A stretch of DNA of 40,273 nucleotides from Paracoccaceae bacterium. Its GTDB lineage: Bacteria > Pseudomonadota > Alphaproteobacteria > Rhodobacterales > Rhodobacteraceae. The position numbers and the translations under genes were made by a program. This document shows, piece after piece, positions 22,698 through 31,029 of this stretch. The notes under the pieces were generated by a model. The model made no database searches and had not been told where the DNA came from. It saw only the letters and a program-made list of their open reading frames with translations. The stretch's first letter is position 1, and the number at the start of each line of letters is the position of its first letter. The stretch lies in the NCBI GenBank assembly GCA_029862205.1, contig JAOTXT010000038.1, positions 1-40,273 on the forward strand, read 5' to 3'.

Positions 22698-23851
22698 TTG
22701 GCCTCGGCCACGGGCAGCGTGAAGTGGAACTCCGCGCCCCCATCTTCCCCATTCTCGGCCCAGATGCGTCCACCATGCGCGTCGATAATTGAACGGCAGA
22801 CAGCCAGTCCTACACCCAACCCCTCCTTCTTTGCACTAACGAATGGATCGAACAAATTCTCCGCGATTTCGTCCGGCAATCCGTGGCCTTCGTCACTGAC
22901 CGTGACCATGATTTCAACCTCGCCCGACCGCCGGGCGCGGAATTGAATCGCACCGGCATTCTCCGTCGTTACGTGGAGCTCGTCGTCGCCGCCGGCCGGC
23001 ATCGCTTCGTGCGCGTTCTTGAGCAGGTTCAGGATCACCTGCTGGATCTGAATCCGATCCGCCTGAACCTTCGGCAGCTCGTCTGCGAGTTCGAGCGTAA
23101 TGTCGTGCCGGCTGTCGACAACCATCCTGAACTGATTCACCGCCTCGCGGACGACTTCGTTGATGTCCTCGGGCAACATATCGGATTGTCCGCGTTCGAC
23201 CAGGCGGCGCATGCGGCGAACGATGGCGCCCGCACGTTGCGCCTGCTCGGCAATCCGGTCCATGAAGCCGGATACCTTTTGCACATCGCCGTCACCGGCC
23301 TCCAGCGTTCGGGCGGCAGCCCGCGCGAAGTTCGATACCGCGAGCAAAGGCTGGTTGATCTCGTGGGCGAGCGCGGTCGCCATCTCGCCAAGCATCTGCG
23401 TGCGCCCTAGCTGATCCAGTGAACGCTGCAGCCGCGCGGCCTTCCTTTGCGCCTCGATCCGGTCGGTGATGTCGCGGATAAATCCGGTGAATATCTTTTC
23501 GGACTTTGACGACAATTCCCCGACCGCGAGCTCGGCGAAGAACATCTCGCCATTCTTCCGGCACACCCTGACCTCGCGTCCGATGCCGATGATCCGCTTC
23601 TCGCCGGTCTTTAGATAGCGCGCGATATAGCCGTCATGCTCCGAGCGATAGGGTTCGGGCATCAGCACGTTCACGTTTTGGCCGATGATCTCTTCCTGGG
23701 TATATCCGAACATGCGCTCGGCGGCGTTGCTGAAGCTGAGAATCCTGCCCTTCGAATCGACCGTCAGAATGGCATCCGGCGCGCTCTTGATGATCGAATC
23801 AAGCAGCGAGCGATCGCGTTCAAAAGGAGTTGCGTCAGCGGTTTTGGTCAT
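22694..23851 (-). CDS. fixL: FixL-like haem-PAS oxygen-sensor histidine kinase
   Basis: This is a cytoplasmic 385-residue sensor kinase (start ATG 23851; an in-frame ATG at 23902 would add 17 residues). The PAS domain spans about 15-130. It contains the haem-proximal motif Y-R-S-E-H-D-G-Y-I with His72 at the place of Bradyrhizobium FixL His200. It also has I-I-G-I-G-R-E-V with Arg92 at the place of Arg220, and F-T-G-F-I-R-D-I-T. The kinase follows: H-box A-L-A-H-E-I-N-Q-P-L (His163), then N-box V-I-L-N-L-L-K-N-A and G-boxes D-E-G-H-G-L and G-L-G-V-G-L-A. It lacks the N-terminal transmembrane segments of rhizobial FixL, so it should be soluble. It probably lowers its activity when O2 binds haem. 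Confidence 0.9.
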   Translation of the reverse strand: MTKTADATPFERDRSLLDSIIKSAPDAILTVDSKGRILSFSNAAERMFGYTQEEIIGQNVNVLMPEPYRSEHDGYIARYLKTGEKRIIGIGREVRVCRKNGEMFFAELAVGELSSKSEKIFTGFIRDITDRIEAQRKAARLQRSLDQLGRTQMLGEMATALAHEINQPLLAVSNFARAAARTLEAGDGDVQKVSGFMDRIAEQAQRAGAIVRRMRRLVERGQSDMLPEDINEVVREAVNQFRMVVDSRHDITLELADELPKVQADRIQIQQVILNLLKNAHEAMPAGGDDELHVTTENAGAIQFRARRSGEVEIMVTVSDEGHGLPDEIAENLFDPFVSAKKEGLGVGLAVCRSIIDAHGGRIWAENGEDGGAEFHFTLPVAEAK

Positions 23852-23960
23852 TAAGCCGAACAGCCAGCGTTCATGGTGACGCAGGAGTATAAACGATCGC
23901 ATTTCCGTGTCACGGGCGGGCGCTACGAGACGTCGATTCCGGCCTACTCAATCAGATCGC

Positions 23961-23974
23961 ATGATCTGCATCAA
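23961..23974. promoter_or_regulatory. FNR/FixK-type box between fixL and usp
   Basis: ATGAT-CTGC-ATCAA is one mismatch from consensus, with the right half-site perfect. It lies in the divergent region between fixL (minus) and the plus-strand usp-transport operon. Its centre is about 60 nt from ATG 24028, so a -41.5 position gives a start near 24009 with a 19-nt leader for the plus-strand operon. Confidence 0.5.
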
Positions 23975-24027
23975 TGCGTTACGGTCGTGCCCTGCAACAA
24001 TTTAATGATTGCAAGAATATGGAGGCA

Positions 24028-24435
24028 ATGGTGTATCAATCGATCCTCGTCCCGGTAGATCTCTCACACCCGGATGCCGCGCGGAAAATTCTTTCGCTCG
24101 CCCGGAAGACCGGCGGCCCCGATTGCCGGGTGATGGCGCTCAACGTCATTGAAGAGATACCCGGCTTCATCGCGGCCGAGCTTCCGGAAGGGCTGGTCGC
24201 GCGGAATGTCGCGGATGCGCAAGAGACCCTTTCGGCCATGGCCGCCGATATCGGCGCGGAGCATGAGGTCCGTATCGGCCACGCATCGACGACGATCCTT
24301 GACTATGCATCCGACATGGGCGCCGACCTGATCGTCCTGGCGTCGCACCGCCCCGGCATCGAGGACTATTTCCTGGGTTCGACGGCAGCCAGGGTCGTAC
24401 GCCACGCGGCATGCTCAGTCCTCGTCAGCCGCTGA
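24028..24435 (+). CDS. Universal stress protein (single UspA domain)
   Basis: This 135-residue UspA-domain protein opens with Y-Q-S-I-L-V-P-V-D-L-S, has L-I-V-L-A-S-H-R-P near residue 105 and ends with G-S-T-A-A-R-V-V-R-H-A-A-C-S-V-L-V. The G-x2-S-x9-G(S/T)-type nucleotide-binding tail (R-P-G-I-E-D-Y-F-L-G-S-T) suggests the ATP-binding class. Start unsettled between ATG 24019, ATG 24028 and GTG 24031; GGAGG at 24021-24025 favours the latter two. First gene of the plus-strand unit that includes the exporter genes. Confidence 0.85.
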   Translation: MVYQSILVPVDLSHPDAARKILSLARKTGGPDCRVMALNVIEEIPGFIAAELPEGLVARNVADAQETLSAMAADIGAEHEVRIGHASTTILDYASDMGADLIVLASHRPGIEDYFLGSTAARVVRHAACSVLVSR

Positions 24436-24556
24436 CCCGCCCGGCTTGAAGCCCGCAAACCGCTGACGGCTGTCGACCCCGGGGCAGAGTTGTCGGCACC
24501 ACGGCCCAGGATATGACAAGCGACGAGACCGCCGGACCATCCACGGAGGCCGCCCT

Positions 24557-25552
24557 GTGAGCGCCAAGAACTGGATTGCAATCATCGCGACGCTCGCGGT
24601 CCTCGCCGGCTTCGGTGGCTATTCATGGTTGGACGCCCGCCGCGCGACCCTGCCCGCGGGGATCATCTTCGGGAATGGCCGACTTGAAGCCGAGCAGATC
24701 GACGTCTCGGCGAAGACGCCGGGCCGGGTCGAACAGATATTCGTCCGCGAGGGCGAGATGGTTTCCGCGGGCGATACCCTGGTCCAGATGGACATCGCCG
24801 AGCTGACCGCCACGCTCGAGCGCGCCCGCGCGCAGATCGCGCTCGCCAGGCAACAAAAGGCCGAGGCCGAGGCACTGGTCCTCCAGCGCCAAAGCGAGTT
24901 GCAATTGGCCGAGAACGAGCTCGCGCGGGCTCAAAGCCTTCTCGAAAAGGGACATATCTCGCAGGCGATCTTCGAGCACAGGCAGACCGCGCTCAAGGTC
25001 GCGGAGGCGGTTCTGGGGGCAGCGCGGGCCCATGTCGCAACGTCGGAGAGCCAGATCAGCGCCACCGAGGCCGAGGCACGCCGGATTGCCGCGCAGATCA
25101 CCGACAGCACGCTGATCGCGGCGGCGAATGGGCGCGTGCTCTACCGATTGGCCGAGCCAGGCGAGGTGGTGGCGGCGGGCGGGCCGGTCCTGTCACTTCT
25201 GTCGCTTGAAGAAGTCTACATGGAGATCTTCCTGCCGGCCACCGATGCCGGGCTACTCAGGATTGGCGCCGAGGCCCGCATCGTGGTCGATGCCCTGCCC
25301 GATTACGCGGTTCCGGCCGAGGTCAGTTTCGTTTCACCCGAGGCGCAGTTCACGCCGAAACAGGTCGAAACCCTTGCAGAACGGGAGAAGCTGGTCTTCC
25401 GTGTCAAGGTCAAGATCCCGCCCGACTTGGTCGCCGAGCGTATCGAACATGTGAAGACCGGCCTCCGGGGCATGGCTTATGTGCGCCTTAGCCCATCGGT
25501 CGTCTGGCCCGAGCGCCTGAACCGGCGCATCCCGCCCGAGCTCTTCGAATGA
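24557..25552 (+). CDS. HlyD-family membrane-fusion protein of an RbbA/YhhJ-type exporter
   Basis: This 331-residue periplasmic adaptor has a single N-terminal membrane anchor (W-I-A-I-I-A-T-L-A-V-L-A-G). Next comes a biotinyl-lipoyl domain (G-N-G-R-L-E-A-E-Q-I-D-V-S-A-K; G-R-V-E-Q-I-F-V-R-E-G-E-M-V-S-A-G-D-T-L-V-Q). A long helical hairpin spans about residues 80-180, followed by the second lipoyl half (A-A-N-G-R-V-L-Y-R-L-A-E-P-G-E-V-V-A-A-G-G-P) and a beta-barrel domain. It resembles E. coli YhiI. GTG start at 24557 has GGAGG 8 nt upstream and overlaps the stop of a 15-codon ATG frame at 24513. That frame might be a translational-coupling leader, but is too short to call a gene. The coding frame overlaps the next gene by 4 nt. 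Confidence 0.88.
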   Translation: MSAKNWIAIIATLAVLAGFGGYSWLDARRATLPAGIIFGNGRLEAEQIDVSAKTPGRVEQIFVREGEMVSAGDTLVQMDIAELTATLERARAQIALARQQKAEAEALVLQRQSELQLAENELARAQSLLEKGHISQAIFEHRQTALKVAEAVLGAARAHVATSESQISATEAEARRIAAQITDSTLIAAANGRVLYRLAEPGEVVAAGGPVLSLLSLEEVYMEIFLPATDAGLLRIGAEARIVVDALPDYAVPAEVSFVSPEAQFTPKQVETLAEREKLVFRVKVKIPPDLVAERIEHVKTGLRGMAYVRLSPSVVWPERLNRRIPPELFE

Positions 25553-28251
25553 CCGGAGCGCCGCTCCGCGTCGACGGCGTGAGCCATCAATATGGCCGTA
25601 TCACCGCCCTGCGCGACGTTTCACTGGAAATCGCGCCCGCAAGCTTGACCGGTCTCATCGGTCCGGACGGGGTCGGAAAATCGACGCTGCTGGGTTTGCT
25701 AACTGGGGCAAAGCAGCTCCAATCCGGGCGAATTGACGTCTTCGGCGGCGATATCGGGCGGTTCTCTCATCGCCGCAGGATCGCACATCGGATCGCGTTC
25801 ATGCCTCAGGGATTGGGCAAGAACCTTTATCCGGAATTGAGCGTGCACGAGAACCTGGATTTCTTCGGCCGTCTCTTTGTTCACGACGACGCGCACCGGG
25901 ATGCCCGGATCAGACATCTCCTCACAGCCACCGGCCTCGCTCCGTTCCCGAACCGACCGGCTGCTAACCTCTCGGGCGGCATGAAGCAAAAACTGGGGCT
26001 TTGCTGCGCCCTGATCCACGATCCGGACCTGCTTGTCCTCGATGAACCCACAACCGGGATCGATCCCCTTTCCCGTCAGCAATTTTGGGAATTGATCGCG
26101 TCGATCCGCCGATCGCGGCCGCACATCACCATGGTCGTGGCCACCGCTCAGATGGATGAAGCGGCACATTTCGATAGCCTCGTTGCCATCGCCGACGGCC
26201 AGATTCTGTGCAGCGGCACACCGGCTCAGATCACCGCGCGGACCGCGACCGACAGTTTGGAGGACGCATACCGGCGGCTGCAGGTAAATTCACGGCCGGC
26301 CGAGCCCCTTATCGTTCCGCCACAAGATGACGGCGAAGACGAAGAGATCATCTCGGCGTACGGACTCACACGGAAATTCGGTGATTTCGTCGCGGTCGAC
26401 GATGTCAGCTTCAGCATCTCGCGTGGAGAGATCTTCGGGTTTCTGGGGTCGAACGGATGCGGCAAGTCGACAACCATGAAGATCCTTACTGGTCTGCTGC
26501 CCGCAAGTGCCGGAGAAGCCTTCATGCTGGGCCGGCCTGTCGATGCCCATGATCTCGAGGCGCGCCGCCATGTCGGCTATATGAGCCAGGCATTCTCTCT
26601 CTACGGAGAGCTGAGCGTTCGCCAGAACCTGAACCTGCACGCGCGGATCTTTGAGATTCCGCCAGCGGAGCGCAGGCGGCGCGTCAACGAACTGATCGAC
26701 CGGTTCGGATTGACGGATTGTGCCGCCATACGGGCTGATGCGCTGCCCCTGGGGCTGCGGCAGCGGCTGTCGTTGGGCGTCGCAGTCATTCACGAGCCAA
26801 GCGTTCTGATATTGGACGAACCAACCTCCGGGGTTGATCCCGAGGCGCGCGACGATTTTTGGCGCTTGCTGATCGAACTGTCCCGTCGCGACGGCGTGAC
26901 CATTTTTCTGTCGACCCATTTCATGGCCGAGGCCGAGCGTTGTGACCGTGTCTCGCTGATGCATGACGGCCGCGTGCTTGCTTGCGACACTCCTGCACGG
27001 CTCATCGCAGAGGCCAGCGCCGACACGCTGGAGGAAGCCTTCATCGCCAAGCTGAAGGAAGGAGAGCCGGCTGGCACGAGCGCCCCGATCGGCATGCCGG
27101 AAGCGTCAACCGAGCAAGCCGGACACGCTTTATTCAGTCTCGAGCGGCTGACCGCATTTACACGGCGTGAGACAATTGAGGTCCTGCGAGACCCCGTACG
27201 CCTCGCCTTCGCGGTCTTCGGTCCCGCGCTGCTCATGATCGTCTTCTGTTTCGGTATTTCGCTCGATATCGAGGACCTGGATTTTGCCGTTTTCGATCTC
27301 TCTCAAAGTCCGGAAAGCCGAGCATACGTGTCCGCGATCGAGGGTTCGCGCTATTTCAATCCGACGGCGCCGCTCACAAGCCCCGAAGAGGGCCGCCAGC
27401 GCTTGATTGACGGCAAGGTTTCCCTGGTTGTCGAAATACCCCCGGGCTTCGGGCGCAAACATCTAACCGGCTCGCCGGTCGACGTCATGGCGACCGTCGA
27501 CGGGGCAATCCCCTTCAAAGGCGAAACCGTCGAGGGTTATGTGGCGGGCCTCCACGAATCCTATCTCGCCGAGCAACGGCTGGAACGCGGCCTCGACGAA
27601 GCCCGGCCGGCGCGGATCGAGACGCGCTTCCGCTACAATCAAAGCTTCGAGAGCATCGCCGCAATAGCGCCCGCCATGCCGGCGATCCTGCTGATCATGC
27701 TGCCGGCGATCCTCGCGGCCACCAGCATCGCCCGCGAACGCGAATTGGGTTCGATCGTAAACTTCTACGTCACCCCGACCAACCGGGTGGAATTCCTGGT
27801 CGGCAAGCAGCTGCCCTATATGGCGATTGCATTCGTGAATTTCCTGCTGATGGCCGCCATGGCCGATTGGGCTTTCGGCGTGCCCTTGAAAGGAGCGCTC
27901 ACGCCGGTGATCGTCGGTGCGTTCCTCTTCGTCTGGGCCAGCACCGCGTTCGGACTGGTGGTCTCGACGCTGACCTCGAGCCAGGTGGCGGCGGTCTTCG
28001 CCACCGCGCTGGCATCGATCATACCGACGATCCAGTTCTCGGGCCTGCTGCAACCGGTCTCGACACTGGAAGGCGGCGCCCGGATCATCGGTTCGCTCTG
28101 GCCGGCTTCCTACTTCCTGCACCTCAATGTCGGCGCCTTCACCAAGGGACTCGGCTGGGAAGGGTTGCTGCCCGACATCGCGGCACTAGCGGTCTTCGGG
28201 CCAGCTTTCACCGTCATCGCCGCCTGCGCCATGCGCGGGCAGGAGCGGTGA
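25549..28251 (+). CDS. RbbA/YhiH-like fused ABC protein: two ATPase domains and an ABC-2 permease
   Basis: This 900-residue protein is built as ATPase-ATPase-permease. Domain 1 has Walker A G-P-D-G-V-G-K-S-T (38-46), signature L-S-G-G-M and Walker B L-L-V-L-D-E-P. Its switch region reads V-V-A-T-A-Q-M-D-E-A, without the usual His. Domain 2 has Walker A G-S-N-G-C-G-K-S-T (about 299), a degenerate signature L-P-L-G-L-R-Q-R-L, Walker B V-L-I-L-D-E-P and a normal H-loop (L-S-T-H-F). From about residue 540 comes an ABC-2 permease with a large extracytoplasmic loop and six hydrophobic segments, including R-E-R-E-L-G-S-I-V-N-F-Y-V-T-P. It matches E. coli YhiH/RbbA, with the neighbouring genes YhiI- and YhhJ-like. 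Substrate unknown. Confidence 0.9.
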   Translation: MTGAPLRVDGVSHQYGRITALRDVSLEIAPASLTGLIGPDGVGKSTLLGLLTGAKQLQSGRIDVFGGDIGRFSHRRRIAHRIAFMPQGLGKNLYPELSVHENLDFFGRLFVHDDAHRDARIRHLLTATGLAPFPNRPAANLSGGMKQKLGLCCALIHDPDLLVLDEPTTGIDPLSRQQFWELIASIRRSRPHITMVVATAQMDEAAHFDSLVAIADGQILCSGTPAQITARTATDSLEDAYRRLQVNSRPAEPLIVPPQDDGEDEEIISAYGLTRKFGDFVAVDDVSFSISRGEIFGFLGSNGCGKSTTMKILTGLLPASAGEAFMLGRPVDAHDLEARRHVGYMSQAFSLYGELSVRQNLNLHARIFEIPPAERRRRVNELIDRFGLTDCAAIRADALPLGLRQRLSLGVAVIHEPSVLILDEPTSGVDPEARDDFWRLLIELSRRDGVTIFLSTHFMAEAERCDRVSLMHDGRVLACDTPARLIAEASADTLEEAFIAKLKEGEPAGTSAPIGMPEASTEQAGHALFSLERLTAFTRRETIEVLRDPVRLAFAVFGPALLMIVFCFGISLDIEDLDFAVFDLSQSPESRAYVSAIEGSRYFNPTAPLTSPEEGRQRLIDGKVSLVVEIPPGFGRKHLTGSPVDVMATVDGAIPFKGETVEGYVAGLHESYLAEQRLERGLDEARPARIETRFRYNQSFESIAAIAPAMPAILLIMLPAILAATSIARERELGSIVNFYVTPTNRVEFLVGKQLPYMAIAFVNFLLMAAMADWAFGVPLKGALTPVIVGAFLFVWASTAFGLVVSTLTSSQVAAVFATALASIIPTIQFSGLLQPVSTLEGGARIIGSLWPASYFLHLNVGAFTKGLGWEGLLPDIAALAVFGPAFTVIAACAMRGQER

Positions 28252-28252
28252 A

Positions 28253-29377
28253 ATGGCGCGGCTGCGACGAATCTTGTGGCTTGGCCTGAAGGAGATGATC
28301 AGCCTCAGCCGCGACTGGGTGATGTTGGGCCTTCTCGCCTATTCGTTCACATTTGGGCTGATCATGGAGGCGACGGGCACATCGACCTCGGTGAACAATG
28401 CCTCAATCGCCTTTGTCGACGAGGACGGTTCGCCGCTCTCGCGCGCACTTGCTGCAGCGTTCATGGCACCTGAGTTTCAACCGGTCGAGTACATCGCCGC
28501 CGCCGAGGCGAACCGGGCCATGGACCGCGATCGCTATCTTTTTATCGTCGCGGTGCCCCCCAGCTTCGAGGCGGACATCCTGGCCGGGCGCAGCCCCGAG
28601 ATCCAAGTGCAGGTAGATGCTACGGCCATGGAGCAGGCCGGAATCGGTGCCGGCTACATCCAAAACATCCTGGCGGCCGAGATCTTGCGGTTTTCAGCGA
28701 GCCCGGTGGGGGCGCGTTCTCCGCGTGTGAACCTGGTATTGCACAGCGCCTTCAATCCGAACCGCGACACCGTGAAATTTCAAAGCATCGTCTCACTGAT
28801 CTCGCACATCACGATGCTGACCATAATTCTGACGGGCGCCGCGCTGATCCGCGAGCGCGAGCATGGAACGATCGAGCATCTGCTCGCCCTGCCGGTGACG
28901 CCGTTTGATATCGCGATTGCGAAGATTTGGGCGAATGGCGCAATCGTGCTGGTCGTATCGACACTATCGTTGCTGATGATTGTCGAAGGGGTTCTGCAGG
29001 TTCGGATCGAGGGCTCGCGCTTGCTATTTCTAACGGGCGCGGCGCTCTACATGTTCTCTGCGACCGCCCTCGGCACCTTCTTGGCGACCATCGCACGCTC
29101 CATGGCCCAGTTCGCGCTTCTCATCATCCTCACGATCATGCCAATGCAAATGCTGTCGGGCGGAGACACCCCGGTCGAGGGACAGCCAGATTGGTTGCAG
29201 CCGCTGACCCTGATTCTGCCATCACGCCATTTTATCTCGTTCAGCCAAGCGATCATCTATAAGGGTGCAGGGATTGAAAATGTCTGGGATGAATTCCTTG
29301 CTGTCACCGTGCTGGGCCTAGCGCTGTTAGCGGGCAGCCTGGCCCTTTTCCGGCGATCGATTACGTTGGTAGATTGA
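28253..29377 (+). CDS. YhhJ-like ABC-2 type permease
   Basis: This 374-residue permease has one N-terminal membrane segment (M-L-G-L-L-A-Y-S-F-T-F-G-L), a large periplasmic domain of about 150 residues and five C-terminal membrane segments. The ABC-2 signature is R-E-R-E-H-G-T-I-E-H-L-L-A-L-P-V-T-P near residue 200. It also has Q-M-L-S-G-G-D-T-P-V-E and L-P-S-R-H-F-I-S-F-S-Q-A-I. Equivalent to E. coli YhhJ, the second permease of the RbbA-type exporter. ATG 28253 follows the fused ABC gene by 1 nt, with GGAG 8 nt upstream inside that gene, so translation is coupled. Confidence 0.92.
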   Translation: MARLRRILWLGLKEMISLSRDWVMLGLLAYSFTFGLIMEATGTSTSVNNASIAFVDEDGSPLSRALAAAFMAPEFQPVEYIAAAEANRAMDRDRYLFIVAVPPSFEADILAGRSPEIQVQVDATAMEQAGIGAGYIQNILAAEILRFSASPVGARSPRVNLVLHSAFNPNRDTVKFQSIVSLISHITMLTIILTGAALIREREHGTIEHLLALPVTPFDIAIAKIWANGAIVLVVSTLSLLMIVEGVLQVRIEGSRLLFLTGAALYMFSATALGTFLATIARSMAQFALLIILTIMPMQMLSGGDTPVEGQPDWLQPLTLILPSRHFISFSQAIIYKGAGIENVWDEFLAVTVLGLALLAGSLALFRRSITLVD

Positions 29378-29448
29378 TGTGGATGCATCTTTCCACGGGT
29401 GGCGGCGGATGATTGCCCGCGGTTTCATGCCATCGTGCGGTTGGGACC

Positions 29449-31026
29449 ATGAAAAACACGGACGACGAGAAAAGCAGCAGCCAGGCGCCGGTCACCGCAG
29501 CGCTTGAGCACCTGACCGGGCCCTCGCGGGGCCGGATCGGCTGGCTCTCGGCGCCGCGGCTCGACGTCATCCTGGGGAAGGACCGTCTCCTGAGGCTTCG
29601 TCCCCTGGACCAGCCGGCGCCCGAAGGCACCGTCGTCGCGTCGATCGAGGCCGAGGGGCAGGATTTCCTGCTGGCCTGCGCCGAGGGCTGCAAGCTCTGG
29701 ATCAACGGCAAGCCTGTGACACGGCAGCGCCTGCTCCATGGTGATGTGATCGAATTTGGCGAGACCGGCCCGATTTCGCGCTTCCGCCTATTTAATGATC
29801 ATCACTCGCCACATTGGACGATCGACGAGATCGTCGGTGACTCAATTGCCTATCTGCGGTCAAGCCGCCGGCCGCTGGCCCCGCGTGTGACCCACGCGGC
29901 GGGCGATCTGGGCCACCGCCTGATCCACGAGACGACGATCTTCTTCCGGATCGGCGTGATCATCACGTTCGCTGTGCTGGGATGGCTGCTCTACAACCAG
30001 TATCAAATCACCCAGCAGATGGGTGCGCAGATCGAGCGCGGGTCCGCCCAGCTGGAGCGGGTCTCGTCCGCGCTTGCCAAGTCACGCGCCGAGGCGCTCC
30101 GACCTGGCGACCTGGCAGCACTGCGCGAGGAACTCGGTCAGCGCATGACATCGAGCGTCGCCCGACTCGAGGCGCTGGAACAGCGCTTCGGCGCGACCGC
30201 GCGCGTGATCGCCCAATCGGTTCCGGCCATCGCCTTCCTGCAGGGTTCCTATGGGCTGCGCCACCGCGAGACCGGTCAGATGCTGCGCCATGTGATGAGC
30301 GATGAGGGTGTCCCAGTGATCACCCCCTGGGGTCAGCCGTTGCTGTCGCTGACCGGGGATGGCCCGGTCGCCGAGGTTCAGTTCACCGGCACCGCCTTCC
30401 TGGTGGGTGAGACTGGCCGGCTGGTGACCAATCGCCATGTCGCGATGCCCTGGGAGAGTGCCGGGACTCCCCAGCAGCTGGAAGGCGACATGATGGAACC
30501 CGCGGTGCTGCGGTTCATCGCGTATTTCCCTGGGCGTGCGGAGCCGGTGGACTTGCGCATCGTCCACGCCAGCGACAGCTCGGACTTGGCGCTCCTGGAG
30601 GTGGACGCACCCTCCGTTCAGCTCGCCGGTCTGACGCTTGCCGATCAAGGAGCGACCGCCGGCGACGAGGTGATCGTCATGGGCTATCCAACCGGATTGC
30701 GCTCGCTGCTGGCACAGTCGGGTGTGGCCTTCCTGGAGGAGCTCGAAGATGCGGGAGAGGTCGACTTTTGGCGCGTCGCCGAACGGCTGGCCGAGGTCGG
30801 CATGATCGCGCCGCTGGCCAGTCGCGGCATCGTCGGTCAGGTCGCGCCCGAGGCGGTGGTCTACGACGCCGAGACGACGCATGGCGGCAGCGGCGGCCCG
30901 GTTCTGGACAGCGACGGACGGGTGATCGCCATAAACTCCGCCATCCTGCCGGAATTCGGGGGCTCGAACCTGGGCATTCCGGTCACGCGATTGCGCGAAT
31001 TGCTCGACACCGCCGCGGAAAAGTGA
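29449..31026 (+). CDS. FHA-like - transmembrane - trypsin-like serine protease
   Basis: This 525-residue membrane protease has its start at ATG 29449 (M-K-N-T-D-D-E) with GGGA upstream; the longer frame from 29413 lacks support. N-terminal 15-120 is an FHA-like beta domain (S-A-P-R-L-D-V-I-L-G-K-D; L-L-H-G-D-V-I-E-F-G-E-T-G-P-I-S-R-F). One transmembrane helix is near 165-185 (I-I-T-F-A-V-L-G-W-L-L-Y), followed by a coiled segment. The C-terminal trypsin-like domain has a full triad: His330 in V-T-N-R-H-V-A, Asp379 in S-S-D-L-A-L-L, and Ser481 in G-G-S-G-G-P. The domain order predicts cytoplasmic FHA and periplasmic protease. Probably an envelope-stress or quality-control protease; closest in style to DegP/HtrA relatives, without a PDZ domain. 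Confidence 0.85.
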   Translation: MKNTDDEKSSSQAPVTAALEHLTGPSRGRIGWLSAPRLDVILGKDRLLRLRPLDQPAPEGTVVASIEAEGQDFLLACAEGCKLWINGKPVTRQRLLHGDVIEFGETGPISRFRLFNDHHSPHWTIDEIVGDSIAYLRSSRRPLAPRVTHAAGDLGHRLIHETTIFFRIGVIITFAVLGWLLYNQYQITQQMGAQIERGSAQLERVSSALAKSRAEALRPGDLAALREELGQRMTSSVARLEALEQRFGATARVIAQSVPAIAFLQGSYGLRHRETGQMLRHVMSDEGVPVITPWGQPLLSLTGDGPVAEVQFTGTAFLVGETGRLVTNRHVAMPWESAGTPQQLEGDMMEPAVLRFIAYFPGRAEPVDLRIVHASDSSDLALLEVDAPSVQLAGLTLADQGATAGDEVIVMGYPTGLRSLLAQSGVAFLEELEDAGEVDFWRVAERLAEVGMIAPLASRGIVGQVAPEAVVYDAETTHGGSGGPVLDSDGRVIAINSAILPEFGGSNLGIPVTRLRELLDTAAEK

Positions 31027-31029
31027 CCC

